Origin: Rhodospirillales bacterium
Lineage (GTDB): Bacteria; Pseudomonadota; Alphaproteobacteria; Reyranellales; Reyranellaceae
Direction: 5' to 3'
NCBI GenBank assembly: GCA_016699855.1
Contig: CP064988.1
Location: 3,128,501-3,192,500 of the forward strand
Length of the DNA: 64,000 nucleotides
Made by a program: the position numbers and the translations under genes. Numbering within the stretch: the first letter of the stretch is position 1; each line of letters begins with the position of its first letter. This document shows, in pieces, positions 24,218 to 32,736 of this stretch. The notes under the pieces were generated by a model. It saw only the letters and a list, made by a program, of their open reading frames with translations. It was not told where the DNA came from and did not search any database.

Positions 24218-24544
24218 TCATTTCTGCTGGGCGGCGCACTTCGCCTTGCACTGCGCGACCATCGCGTCGACGCTGGCCTTGTAGCGCTCCGGGAAGTAGT
24301 CGTACTCGTCCTTGGTGCAGTCCTTGACCCGGTAGGTCGGCACGCCCGACGCCGAGATGAAGCGCACCGGCTCCGGCGCGCAGGCGTTCTGGGTGGACGG
24401 CAGATCGTAGCCTGGCGCCGTCGTCGGCGTCGCGGTCGCCGCCGGCGCGGCGCCGGCCGGGGCCGACGCTGTCGACCCGGAGGTGCCGCTGGTGCAGCCG
24501 GTGAGAAGGGCGACAAGCGCCATGGAGGAGAGAAGAATTTTCAT
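24218..24544 (-). CDS. Small secreted lipoprotein of unknown function
   Basis: A 108-residue protein with a lipobox: M-K-I-L-L-S-S-M-A-L-V-A-L-L-T-G-C, so Cys17 should be lipidated. A Ser/Thr/Ala/Pro-rich linker (about 18-47) follows, then a short domain with three further cysteines (A-C-A-P, D-C-T-K, and C-K-A-K-C near the end). The cysteine spacing suggests disulfides in the periplasm. I do not recognise the family. It is a single gene with its own terminator on the downstream side and a low-GC upstream region. Confidence 0.75.
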   Translation of the reverse strand: MKILLSSMALVALLTGCTSGTSGSTASAPAGAAPAATATPTTAPGYDLPSTQNACAPEPVRFISASGVPTYRVKDCTKDEYDYFPERYKASVDAMVAQCKAKCAAQQK

Positions 24545-24611
24545 TGTCGTGCTCCGGATGCGCGACCGTAAATGGATGAAATCAATGATGTTTCACTGCC
24601 AAGGCCGATAA

Positions 24612-24637
24612 TTACGCTGTTATCCACCGTCGCGTAA
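24612..24637. promoter_or_regulatory. Inverted repeat in the lipoprotein/lemA divergent gap
   Basis: TTACGC (24612-24617) and GCGTAA (24632-24637) form a 6-bp inverted repeat with a 14-base spacer in the AT-richer centre of the 235-bp gap between the divergent lipoprotein and lemA genes. It may be an operator or promoter part. No clear -35/-10 pair was identified. Confidence 0.25.
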
Positions 24638-24779
24638 AGGGATATTTGCAGCGCGATCACCACAGCTCCGCGCGGCGGGCCGCGCCGGCGGCGTGACATG
24701 GCTGTATTTTCGCGTCCGGAGACCGCATTCTACGTGGACGGCATCGCGCCGCCACGGCGGCGCAACTCTGGAGGTATCG

Positions 24780-25337
24780 ATGGGAACGGGCGGCTGGATC
24801 ATCCTCGGCGTCATCGTCGCGGTCGTCGGCTGGGTGATCATCACCTACAACGGACTCGTCTCGGCGCGTAACCAGAGCCAGAACGCCTGGAGCCAGATCG
24901 ACGTCCAGCTCAAACGGCGGCACGACCTGATCCCCAACCTCGTGAACGTCGTGAAGGACGCGATGGGCTACGAGCAGGAGACGCTCAAGGCGGTGATCGA
25001 GGCCCGCAACAAGGCGGTGTCGGCGTCGGGGCCGGCCGAGGCGAGCGTGGCCGAGGCGGCGCTGTCGCAGGCGACGTCCAAGCTGTTCGCGCTGGTCGAG
25101 AATTATCCGACGCTGCGCGCCAACGAAAACATCATGCAGCTCCAGGAGGAGCTGACGGCGACCGAGAACAAGATCTCGTTCGCGCGCCAGTTCTACAACG
25201 ACAGCGTCATGGGCATGAACAACTCCGTCCAGGCGTTCCCCGGCAACCTCATCGCCAACAATTTCGGCTTCCGCACCGGCACGTTCTTCGAGATGCCGGA
25301 GACCGAGAAGGCGGTGCCGCAGGTGAAGCTGCGCTGA
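24780..25337 (+). CDS. lemA: LemA family protein
   Basis: A 185-residue protein. Residues about 5-25 are one transmembrane helix (W-I-I-L-G-V-I-V-A-V-V-G-W-V). The LemA helical domain follows with Y-N-x-L-V-x-x-R-N, the Q-L-K-R-R-H-D-L-I-P-N-L-V motif and A-R-Q-F-Y-N-D-S-V. The family forms long helical bundles at the membrane; its function is unclear, but it is commonly encoded next to M48 peptidases. That is the case here: the M48 protease gene starts 52 bp later on the same strand. A good GGAGG lies upstream of the ATG at 24780. Confidence 0.92.
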   Translation: MGTGGWIILGVIVAVVGWVIITYNGLVSARNQSQNAWSQIDVQLKRRHDLIPNLVNVVKDAMGYEQETLKAVIEARNKAVSASGPAEASVAEAALSQATSKLFALVENYPTLRANENIMQLQEELTATENKISFARQFYNDSVMGMNNSVQAFPGNLIANNFGFRTGTFFEMPETEKAVPQVKLR

Positions 25338-25389
25338 CCGCCTCCGTCGCGGCCGCTCCGGCGGCCCGGCGACCGGTGGAGACCCGTCG

Positions 25390-26703
25390 ATGAGCGATCC
25401 GCGCGCACCGCCGCCAGGTGGACCCGGACCTTGGGGCGTCCAGGGCTTGCCCGGTGGCGCGCCGGCGCCTTCGGCTTTCTCCGGCGGCACCGGTCCCGCG
25501 GCGCCGCCGGGCGCGCCGATTCCCGGCGTGCCGATCCCGGGTGTGCCCATCCCCGGAATTCCGATTCCCGGACTGCCGGGCGCCGGCCCGTGGGGACAGC
25601 AGCCGCCCGGCCAGCCCGGCGCCGGGTCCGACGCCGGTCCGTGGGGCGCGCAGGGCCTGCCCGGCGGCGCGCCGCAGAACGACCGCAGCGCCGATCCGTC
25701 TTGGGACGCGCCGACGCGTCCGATCGTCGACCTGCCGCCGATCGGGGCGACCGACTTCATCCGCGCCCAGCGCGCCAACCGCCGCGCCACGCGGGTGCTG
25801 CTGCTGGTCCTCACGCTGCTTGCGGCGGCGCTGGGCTATCTCGCCGGCTGGACCATGGAGGCGACCGGCGGATCGGCGCCACGCGGCCAAGGCATCTGGT
25901 TCGTGAGCGCGGGCGGGATCGTGTTCGCGCTCGGCATGGTGGCGGTGTCGCTGATCTGGAGCGCCGTCTCGCTGAGCTGGGGCTCGCGCATGGTGCTGTC
26001 GATGGCCGGCGGCCGCGAGGTGACGCGCGACGAGGAGCGGCGTCTGTTCAACGTCGTCGAGGAGATGCGCATCGCCTCGGGCCTGCCGATGCCGAAGGTG
26101 TTCGTCATCGAGGAGGAGGCGCTGAACGCCTTCGCCACCGGCTCGTCGCCTGACCGCGCCGCCGTCGCGGTCACCCGCGGGCTGTTGCAGCGCCTCAACC
26201 GCGAGGAGCTGCAGGGCGTGATCGGCCACGAGATGGCGCATATCGCGAACATGGACACGCGCTACATGACCGTCGTCGGCGTCACGGTCGGCCTGATCGC
26301 GCTGGTCAGCGAGATGATCCTGCGGACGCTTAACTGGGGTGGCCGCCGGTCCGGCCGGCGCGAGAACAACGGCGCCGCGATCCTGCTGGTGGTCGTGCTG
26401 GTCGTGGTGGCGCTGCTGGCCCCACTGGCGGCGCGGATGGTGCAGTTCGCCGTCTCGCGCCAGCGCGAGTACCTGGCCGACGCCACCTCGGTGCGGTTCA
26501 CGCGCAATCCCACCGGCCTGATCTCGGCGCTGCGCCAGCTCACCGCCGAGGCGCGGCCGTTCTCCGGCGTCAGCGGCGCCACGCAGCACCTGTTCATCGT
26601 CAATCCGCTGCGCCAGTTCAGCAGCAAGGCCTCGGCCCTGATGGCGACCCATCCCGCCACCGAGGACCGGATCGACCGTTTGACCCGATTGGGACAACGC
26701 TGA
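25390..26703 (+). CDS. M48-family zinc metalloprotease (HtpX-like) with Pro/Gly-repeat N-terminus
   Basis: A 437-residue membrane protease. The zinc motif is H280-E-M-A-H284 (H-E-x-x-H), with a downstream glutamate expected in the R-x-R-E-Y-L-A-D helix (about 358-365), the third ligand of M48 proteases. Two hydrophobic hairpins flank the site (about 138-158 and 170-195, and about 300 and 340-360). The first about 105 residues are unusual: a repeated P-I-P-G-V pattern (about 41-62) and other P-P-G-G-P, G-A-P-G, Q-G-L-P-G-G-A-P segments, collagen-like and predicted disordered. HtpX relatives degrade damaged membrane proteins. Pairing with LemA is typical. The start at 25390 includes the repeat tail. 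Confidence 0.9.
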   Translation: MSDPRAPPPGGPGPWGVQGLPGGAPAPSAFSGGTGPAAPPGAPIPGVPIPGVPIPGIPIPGLPGAGPWGQQPPGQPGAGSDAGPWGAQGLPGGAPQNDRSADPSWDAPTRPIVDLPPIGATDFIRAQRANRRATRVLLLVLTLLAAALGYLAGWTMEATGGSAPRGQGIWFVSAGGIVFALGMVAVSLIWSAVSLSWGSRMVLSMAGGREVTRDEERRLFNVVEEMRIASGLPMPKVFVIEEEALNAFATGSSPDRAAVAVTRGLLQRLNREELQGVIGHEMAHIANMDTRYMTVVGVTVGLIALVSEMILRTLNWGGRRSGRRENNGAAILLVVVLVVVALLAPLAARMVQFAVSRQREYLADATSVRFTRNPTGLISALRQLTAEARPFSGVSGATQHLFIVNPLRQFSSKASALMATHPATEDRIDRLTRLGQR

Positions 26704-26784
26704 TGGCCGCCACAGTTCATCCAATTCATTGAATTAGAACGAGGATTTGGTGATCGCCGGCTGGACTCGCCTTCGCCCGTCGCT

Positions 26785-26798
26785 TTCTGTATACAGAA
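26785..26798. promoter_or_regulatory. Palindromic operator in front of the GntR gene
   Basis: TTCTGTATACAGAA is a perfect 14-bp palindrome ending 6 bases before the GntR ATG at 26805. An AATTCA-T-TGAATT inverted repeat at 26723-26735 lies further upstream. FCD-type GntR regulators bind short AT-rich palindromes with a TGTATAC core, so this is a strong candidate autoregulatory site. The position also overlaps where a Shine-Dalgarno sequence would lie, so little leader is present. Confidence 0.6.
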
Positions 26799-26804
26799 TA
26801 CAAC

Positions 26805-27512
26805 ATGCTCGTCGAGCGCCTCCATTCGTCGCCGGAACTGGCCGCGCAGGTCCATGACTCGCTGCTGGAGGCGATCTGCGCCGGCCGACTGGCGCCGGGC
26901 GAACGGATCACCCAGGAGGGTCTCGCCGAGACGTTCGGCGTCTCGCGCCAGCCGGTGCTTCAGGCGCTGATGCTGCTGCGCCGCGCCGGCTTCATCGTCG
27001 ATGCCGGCCGCAAGGGCATCCGGGTCGCGCCGCTCGATCCCCATCAGACCCGCGACCTCTACGAGGTGCGCGCCGCCCTCGATGGCGCCGCCTGCCGGGC
27101 CGCGGCCCGGCGGATGGACGCCGCCTTGGCGGCGCGTGGCCGCGCCGTGCTGGCCGACGCCGCGGCGGCGCGCGCGTCGGGCGACGCCGCCGCGCTGATC
27201 GCCGTCGACGTGGCGTTCCACCGTTTCATATACGAAGCGTCGGGCAATGCGCTGTTCGCCGCGACCGCGGCGCCGCACTGGTCGCATCTGCGCCGCGTCA
27301 TGGGCGCGGTGCTGCGCGGTCCCGACGGGCACGAACGGGTCTGGCGCGAGCACGCCGCGATCCTCGAGGCGATGGTCGCCGGCGACGGCGGCCGCGCCGA
27401 GGCGCTGGCCCGCGCCCACGCCGAGGGCGCCGCGGCGCGGCTGCTCGACGGGCTTCCACGCGCGGCGGTGGCCGCGCCCGACGACGAAAGACAGGCAGGA
27501 GACGTCCGATGA
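26805..27512 (+). CDS. GntR-family regulator (FCD domain)
   Basis: A 235-residue regulator. Residues about 10-75 are the GntR winged helix with L-A-P-G-E-R-I-T-Q-E-G-L-A-E-T-F-G-V-S-R-Q-P-V-L. The C-terminal FCD helical domain (about 85-215) carries the metal-ligand pattern D-x-x-x-H (V-D-V-A-F-H) and H-x-x-I-L-E-A. FCD proteins usually sense an organic acid. The stop overlaps the ATG of the PhyH gene (ATGA), so regulator and enzymes are one operon. A perfect palindrome directly upstream is a likely binding site. Confidence 0.9.
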   Translation: MLVERLHSSPELAAQVHDSLLEAICAGRLAPGERITQEGLAETFGVSRQPVLQALMLLRRAGFIVDAGRKGIRVAPLDPHQTRDLYEVRAALDGAACRAAARRMDAALAARGRAVLADAAAARASGDAAALIAVDVAFHRFIYEASGNALFAATAAPHWSHLRRVMGAVLRGPDGHERVWREHAAILEAMVAGDGGRAEALARAHAEGAAARLLDGLPRAAVAAPDDERQAGDVR

Positions 27513-28330
27513 AACTCACGACCGAGCAGCTCGCCCGCTTCGACGACCAGGGCTACCTGTTCTTCCCCGACTATTTCTCCAAGGAGGAGGTCGCGCTCCT
27601 CAAGGGCGAGATTCCCGGCGTCTTCGCGCAGCGGCGGCCGGAGAACGTGCGCGAGCGCACGGGCGACGTCGTGCGGACCGCGTTCGCGGTCCACACCTAC
27701 AATCCGGTGTTCGAGGCGCTGGTGCACCACCCGCGCTTCGTCGAGCCGGCGGAGCGGCTGCTGGGAGACCGCACCTACATCCACCAGTTCAAGATCAACG
27801 GGAAGGCCGCGTTCGACGGCGACGTGTGGCAGTGGCACCAGGACTACGGCACCTGGAAGGCCGACGACGACATGCCCGAGCCGCGCGCCATGAACCTCGC
27901 GGTGTTCCTCGACGAGGTCAACGAGTTCAACGGACCGCTGTGGTTCATCCCGCGCTCGCACAAGAAGGGCGCGATCGAGGCGAAGCACGATCTGACCACG
28001 ACGTCGTATCCGCTGTGGGTGATCGACAACGACGTCATCGCCAGGCTGGTCGAGCAGGGCGGCATCGTCGCGCCCAAGGGAGGTCCCGGCTCGGCGATCT
28101 TCTTCCACGGCACGCTGGTGCACGGCAGCCCGCCCAACATGTCGCCGTGGGACCGCCAGATCATCTACGTCACATACAACGCCGTCTCGAACGCGATCCG
28201 CCAGTTCAAGCGGCCCGAGCACATCGCGCACCGCGACTTCACGCCGGTCGACGCCTGGGCCGAGGATTGCGTGCGCGCCGCCGCGGCGCGTCTACCGACC
28301 GCCGCGGCGCGCCCGCGGGCGGCGGAATAG
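27509..28330 (+). CDS. Phytanoyl-CoA dioxygenase (PhyH) family Fe(II)/2-oxoglutarate oxygenase
   Basis: A 273-residue cupin-fold dioxygenase. The 2-His-1-Asp iron triad is visible as W-Q-W-H110-Q-D112 and H205 in T-L-V-H-G-S. D-Q-G-Y-L-F-F-P at the N-terminus is typical of PhyH/ectoine-hydroxylase-like enzymes, which hydroxylate small substrates using 2-oxoglutarate and O2 in the cytoplasm. The start ATG overlaps the GntR stop. It is followed by a SAF-domain NAD(P)-dependent oxidoreductase 10 bases later, so a degradative two-step route (hydroxylation, then dehydrogenation) is likely. The substrate is unknown. Confidence 0.88.
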   Translation: MKLTTEQLARFDDQGYLFFPDYFSKEEVALLKGEIPGVFAQRRPENVRERTGDVVRTAFAVHTYNPVFEALVHHPRFVEPAERLLGDRTYIHQFKINGKAAFDGDVWQWHQDYGTWKADDDMPEPRAMNLAVFLDEVNEFNGPLWFIPRSHKKGAIEAKHDLTTTSYPLWVIDNDVIARLVEQGGIVAPKGGPGSAIFFHGTLVHGSPPNMSPWDRQIIYVTYNAVSNAIRQFKRPEHIAHRDFTPVDAWAEDCVRAAAARLPTAAARPRAAE

Positions 28331-28340
28331 GCGCCGGACG

Positions 28341-29705
28341 ATGAACCTGCACGCGATGCTGCGCCGGCGCGAGGCCGAGGGCCGGCCCGTCCGCGTCGGC
28401 CTGATCGGCGCCGGCAAGTTCGGCTCGATGTACCTGGCGCAGATCCCCAACACGCCCGGCACGCATCTCGCCGGCATCGCCGATCTCTCGCCACCGGCCG
28501 CGCGCGCCAATCTCGAGCGCGTCGGCTGGGCGGACGGACGCGCCGCCGCGGCGTCGCTCGACGCCGCTGTGAAGGACGGCCGCACGACCCATGTCGGCGA
28601 TGACTGGCGGGCGCTGGTGTCGCATCCCGCGATCGACGTCGTGGTCGAGTCGACCGGCAACCCCGTGGCCGCCGTCGACCACGCGCTGGAGGCGTTCCGC
28701 CACGGCAAGCACGTGGTGATGGTGACGGTCGAGGCCGACGCGTTCTGCGGTCCGCTGCTGGCGCGCCGCGCCGCCGAGGCGGGCGTCGTCTACAGCCTCG
28801 CCTTCGGCGACCAGCCGGCGCTCATCTGCGATCTGGTCGACTGGGCGCGCACCTGCGGATTCCCCGTGGTCGCCGCCGGCCGCGGCCACAAATGGCGGCC
28901 GTTCTTCGCGCAGTCGCCGCCCGACACGGTGTGGGACAACTGGGGCCTCACCGCCGAGCAGGCGCGGATCGGCGGGCTGAACCCGAAGATGTTCAACTCA
29001 TTCCTAGACGGTTCCAAACCCGCGATCGAGAGCACGGCTGTGGCCAACGCGACCGGTCTCGCGGTGCCCGAGGCCGGCCTGGCCTATCCGTCGGCGGCGG
29101 TCGACGACATCCCCTACGTGATGCGTCCGCGCGCCGAGGGCGGCCAGCTCGAGGCCAAGGGCATGGTCGAGGTGATCAACGCGCTGGAGGCCGACGGCCG
29201 TCCCATCCCCTACGAGATCCGGATGGGCGTGTGGGTCTGCTTCGAGGGCGAGACCGAGTACATCCGCCGTTGCTTCGAGGAGTACAAGGTCCGCACCGAT
29301 CCCAGCGGCCGCTACGCCTGCCTCTACAAGCGTTGGCATCTGATCGGGCTCGAGGTCGGCGTCTCGGTCGCCGCCGTGGCGCTGCGCGGCGAGTCGACCG
29401 GCGCGCCGACCGAGTTCAACGCCGACGTCGTGGCGACGGCCAAGCGCGACCTCGCCGCCGGCGAGATCCTCGACGGCGAAGGCGGCTACACCGTCTACGG
29501 GCACCTGTTCCCGGCGCGCAAATCGCTGGCGATCGGCGGCCTGCCGCTCGGCCTGGCGCACGGCGTGAAGCTGCTGCGGCCGATCCGCGCCGGCCAGGCC
29601 GTGACCTACGCCGACGTCGCGCTCGACGGCGCGCTGACGGCGGTGAAGATCCGTCGCGAAATGGAGACGATGTTCGCGCCGTCGGCGCGCGTCGCGGCGC
29701 AGTAG
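28341..29705 (+). CDS. SAF-domain NAD(P)-dependent oxidoreductase (homoserine dehydrogenase-like)
   Basis: A 454-residue protein. The N-terminal half is a Rossmann fold with G23-A-G25-K-F-G28 and the V-V-V-E-S-T-G-N dinucleotide-fold signature. It is similar to the NAD-binding part of homoserine dehydrogenases and to the SAF-containing oxidoreductases. The last about 90 residues include the SAF-like beta-clip region (D-L-A-A-G-E-I-L-D-G-E-G-G-Y-T-V-Y-G). It is the third gene of the GntR-PhyH operon. The annotated family acts on hydroxy- or amino-acids, but no substrate is known. It starts at the ATG at 28341, 10 bases after the PhyH stop. Confidence 0.82.
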   Translation: MNLHAMLRRREAEGRPVRVGLIGAGKFGSMYLAQIPNTPGTHLAGIADLSPPAARANLERVGWADGRAAAASLDAAVKDGRTTHVGDDWRALVSHPAIDVVVESTGNPVAAVDHALEAFRHGKHVVMVTVEADAFCGPLLARRAAEAGVVYSLAFGDQPALICDLVDWARTCGFPVVAAGRGHKWRPFFAQSPPDTVWDNWGLTAEQARIGGLNPKMFNSFLDGSKPAIESTAVANATGLAVPEAGLAYPSAAVDDIPYVMRPRAEGGQLEAKGMVEVINALEADGRPIPYEIRMGVWVCFEGETEYIRRCFEEYKVRTDPSGRYACLYKRWHLIGLEVGVSVAAVALRGESTGAPTEFNADVVATAKRDLAAGEILDGEGGYTVYGHLFPARKSLAIGGLPLGLAHGVKLLRPIRAGQAVTYADVALDGALTAVKIRREMETMFAPSARVAAQ

Positions 29706-29759
29706 CCAAGCGCCGCGCGCCGTCGCATCCTGCGTCCGGCCACGATGGACGGGGATGGC

Positions 29760-30365
29760 ATGGATAGACGGGCGTTTCTTCTCGCCGGCGGCGCGACCCT
29801 CGCCACCGCCGCGCCGGCGGCGGCGCAGGACGCGGCGGACCGCACCATCGTGCCGGGCGTGCGCTTCGGCGCCATCAACCGGCGCACGACATGGGCCGAT
29901 CTGCGGCGGCTCTACGGCGCCAGCGCCCGGATCGGCAAGTTCCGCACCGGCGACGGCGAGTTCGGCGGCGCCGAGCTGTTCGCCGGCAAGCCCGACCATC
30001 TGCGCGTCTACGGCAGCGAGGACGGCAGGCGCATCGAGTCGCTGGAGACGGTGGCCACCGCCGGACTCTGGCGCACGGCCGAGGGCATCCGCGTCGGCGC
30101 GCCGCTCGACCTCGTGGTCAAGGTCAACGGCCGGCCGGTGACGCTGATGCCGTTCGGCGGCGAGGGCGGCGGTCATTTCATCGGCGACCACAAGGGCGGC
30201 CGGCTGAAGAACGACCTCGGTCTCTATTTCTTCTTCGACGCGACGCTGACGGAGGCCGAGCGCAAGGTCATAGACGCCGACAACGGCGTCGCGTCCGACC
30301 ATCCCGTCGTCGTCAAGGCGCGGATGTACGTCTACCGGGTCGCGATGGGCTTTCCCGAGGGCTGA
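29760..30365 (+). CDS. Secreted protein of unknown function (twin-arginine-type signal)
   Basis: A 201-residue protein beginning M-D-R-R-A-F-L-L-A-G-G-A-T-L-A-T-A, an R-R-x-F-L-L Tat-type signal, with a cleavage site expected after A-A-A-Q (about residue 22). The mature region is a single soluble domain of strands with no motif I recognise. An in-frame ATG at 29745 would add five residues; the later start is used because GGGGA is upstream of it and the signal peptide begins there. It is independent of the flanking oxygenase genes in spacing (54 and 81 bp), so operon membership is unclear. Confidence 0.65.
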   Translation: MDRRAFLLAGGATLATAAPAAAQDAADRTIVPGVRFGAINRRTTWADLRRLYGASARIGKFRTGDGEFGGAELFAGKPDHLRVYGSEDGRRIESLETVATAGLWRTAEGIRVGAPLDLVVKVNGRPVTLMPFGGEGGGHFIGDHKGGRLKNDLGLYFFFDATLTEAERKVIDADNGVASDHPVVVKARMYVYRVAMGFPEG

Positions 30366-30446
30366 GCGCGGCGGTGGATTCCGCCGGCGGACGTGCGATC
30401 ATCGGGTGGCGCGGCGCCGGCTGGCGTTCCGCGGAGGGAGGCGGCG

Positions 30447-31475
30447 ATGGATGGCGCGATGCCGTCGACGATGTCGGTGCCGGCGAAGCCCGGCGAGATT
30501 CCCGTGCTCGACCTCGGGCCGTACCGCGCCGGCGCCGATGGCGCGCTGGAACGCCTCGCGGGCGAGTTGCGCCACGCGCTGGAGAACGTCGGCTTCTACT
30601 TCATCGCCGGCCACGGCGTGCCGTGGAGCGCGGTCGAAGCGACGTTCGCCGCGGCCCTGCGCTTCCACGACCAGCCGGTCGAGGCCAAGCTGGCGTTGAA
30701 GCTGAACGAGCACAACGCCGGCTACCTGCCGATGCGCGGCAACACGCTGCGCACGTCGGAGGTGCAGAAGGACACCAAGGCCAATCTCAACGAGGCGTTC
30801 TTCGTCAAGCGCGACCTGCCGGCCGACCATCCCGACGTCGTCGCCAACCGCCGCTTCCGCGGCGCCAACCGCTGGCCCGCCGGCCTGCCGGGATTCCGCG
30901 AGACCGTGGTCGACTACTGCCGGCGGATGGAGGCGGTGGCGCTGTCGCTGCTGCCGGCCTACGCCCGCGCGCTGGACCTGCCCGCCGACTATTTCACCGA
31001 CGCGTTCCGCGAGCCGCAGTACACGCTGCGCATGACGCATTATCCTCGGCAGGACGTGGTCGACGGCGCCGAGTTCGGCCTGGCGCCGCACACCGACACC
31101 AGCTTCATGACGCTGCTGCCGTCCAACGACATCCCCGGCCTGGCGATCCTGACGCGGGACGGACGCTGGATCGACGCGCCGGCGATGCCCGGCACTTTCG
31201 TGGTCAATGGCGGTCAGCTGCTGCGGCGCTGGACCAACGACCGGTTCCTCGCGACGCCGCACCGCGTGCTCAACCGCTCAGGCGCCGAGCGCTACGCCAT
31301 CCCGTTCTTCGTCGATTGCTCGATCGACCACCCGATGGAGTGCCTGCCGGGCTGCGCCTCGCCGGACAATCCGCCGAGATATCCGGTGACGCTCTATACC
31401 GACTACATGGTCTGGTACCAGAACCGGAACTACGACGTGCTGCGCGATCCCGGGACGCCGCCGCCCGCGGCGTAG
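30447..31475 (+). CDS. Isopenicillin N synthase-like Fe(II)/2-oxoglutarate oxygenase
   Basis: A 342-residue oxygenase of the 2OG-Fe(II) family (N-terminal DIOX_N, then jelly roll). The iron triad is H215-T-D217 and H272 in T-P-H-R-V. The N-terminal strand I-P-V-L-D-L-G-P and G-F-Y-F-I-A-G-H-G-V are typical of IPNS-like and ethylene-forming-type enzymes. The likely reaction is 2-oxoglutarate-dependent oxidation of an unknown substrate in the cytoplasm. The ATG at 30447 has GGAGG upstream. It stands alone between an unknown secreted gene and zapE. Confidence 0.88.
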   Translation: MDGAMPSTMSVPAKPGEIPVLDLGPYRAGADGALERLAGELRHALENVGFYFIAGHGVPWSAVEATFAAALRFHDQPVEAKLALKLNEHNAGYLPMRGNTLRTSEVQKDTKANLNEAFFVKRDLPADHPDVVANRRFRGANRWPAGLPGFRETVVDYCRRMEAVALSLLPAYARALDLPADYFTDAFREPQYTLRMTHYPRQDVVDGAEFGLAPHTDTSFMTLLPSNDIPGLAILTRDGRWIDAPAMPGTFVVNGGQLLRRWTNDRFLATPHRVLNRSGAERYAIPFFVDCSIDHPMECLPGCASPDNPPRYPVTLYTDYMVWYQNRNYDVLRDPGTPPPAA

Positions 31476-31536
31476 CGCGGCGCGGTGAAAATCGGCGTTG
31501 CCACGCGGCCGCGATGCGTTAGGAAGTCGGCCGGTC

Positions 31537-32721
31537 ATGAGCGTCGTCGAGGATCAACCGGACCCCGCGCCCGCGCCGCCGGCGATGCCGCCGCCGACCG
31601 GCGAAGGGCCGCTGTCGAACCTGGAGGCCCGGCTGGCGGCCGGCGTCATCAAGGCCGATTCCGAGCAACGCCGCGTCGTGGCGCGCCTGCAGGTCCTGCA
31701 CGACACGCTGCGCGCCGCCGCCGCGGCGCCGCGCGGTGGCCTGCTGTCCCTGCTCGGCCTCGGGCGCAAGCCCGCCGCCGCGCCGCCGGGAATCTACGTC
31801 TGGGGCCCGGTCGGCACCGGCAAATCGATGGTGATGGACCTGTTCTTCGCCGACGCGCCGGTCGAGCGCAAACGGCGCGTCCATTTCCACGAGTTCATGC
31901 TCGAGGTCCACCGCCGCCTGTTCGAGCGCCGCCAGGCGATGGCGGCGGCCGGCGGCGAGGCCGACGCGATCCCGCCGGTGGCGCGCGACATCGCCGCCGA
32001 GGCGGCGCTGCTGTGCTTCGACGAGATCCAGGTCACCAACATCGCCGACGCGATGATCCTGTGGCGCCTGTTCGACACGCTGTTCGCCTGCGGCGTGACC
32101 GTCGTGGCGACCTCCAACCGCGTGCCCGACGACCTCTACAAGGGTGGTCTGCAGCGCGACCGCTTCCAGCCCTTCATCGACATGGTGAAGGCGCGCATGG
32201 AGGTGCTGTCGCTCGACGGCGGCCGCGACTACCGGCTGCAGCGCTACCGCCAGCTCGACCTCTATCTGACGCCCGCCGGGCCGTGGGCCGACCGCAAGCT
32301 CGAGGAGGCCTTCGCCAGCCTGACCGGCGGCGCGGCGGGATCGCCGCGCACGCTGCGCACGCAGGGCCGCGACGTGCGCGTGCCGCGCGCCGCGCCGGGG
32401 GTGGCGTGGGCCGAGTTCGAGGATTGGTGCGGCAAGCCGCTGGGCGCCGCCGACTTCCTGTGCGTCGCCGACCATTTCCACACCGTGCTGCTGCGCGGCG
32501 TGCCGAAATTGACGGCGAGGAACCGCGACCGCGCGTGGCGCTTCGTGACGCTGGTCGACGCGCTCTACGAGCGGAAGGTGAAACTGATCTGCTCGGCCGA
32601 GGCGGCGCCGGACAAGCTCTACGTCGAGGGCGATGGCGCCTTCGAGTTCGAGCGCACCGTGTCGCGCCTGATGGAGATGCAGAGCCCCGAGTACCTGGCG
32701 CTCGAGCACATCGAGGATTGA
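31537..32721 (+). CDS. zapE: Cell-division ATPase ZapE (AFG1-like)
   Basis: A 394-residue AFG1/ZapE ATPase, about the usual size with a Pro-rich N-terminal extension. The Walker A motif is G-P-V-G-T-G-K96-S and Walker B is L-L-C-F-D-E-I-Q-V (about 163-171), followed by T-S-N-R in sensor position. Family knowledge: ZapE associates with the division ring, and the mitochondrial AFG1 homologue supports respiratory-chain proteostasis. It is normally found next to mdh-sucCD in alphaproteobacteria. Here it is 5 kb upstream of mdh, separated by unrelated genes, which suggests an insertion or local rearrangement. Confidence 0.9.
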   Translation: MSVVEDQPDPAPAPPAMPPPTGEGPLSNLEARLAAGVIKADSEQRRVVARLQVLHDTLRAAAAAPRGGLLSLLGLGRKPAAAPPGIYVWGPVGTGKSMVMDLFFADAPVERKRRVHFHEFMLEVHRRLFERRQAMAAAGGEADAIPPVARDIAAEAALLCFDEIQVTNIADAMILWRLFDTLFACGVTVVATSNRVPDDLYKGGLQRDRFQPFIDMVKARMEVLSLDGGRDYRLQRYRQLDLYLTPAGPWADRKLEEAFASLTGGAAGSPRTLRTQGRDVRVPRAAPGVAWAEFEDWCGKPLGAADFLCVADHFHTVLLRGVPKLTARNRDRAWRFVTLVDALYERKVKLICSAEAAPDKLYVEGDGAFEFERTVSRLMEMQSPEYLALEHIED

Positions 32722-32736
32722 CGCGACGCCGCCGGC

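Noticed and set aside
25390..25700. Separate collagen-like protein gene
   Set aside because: The repeat tract is in frame with the M48 domain and has no stop or second start with a ribosome site.
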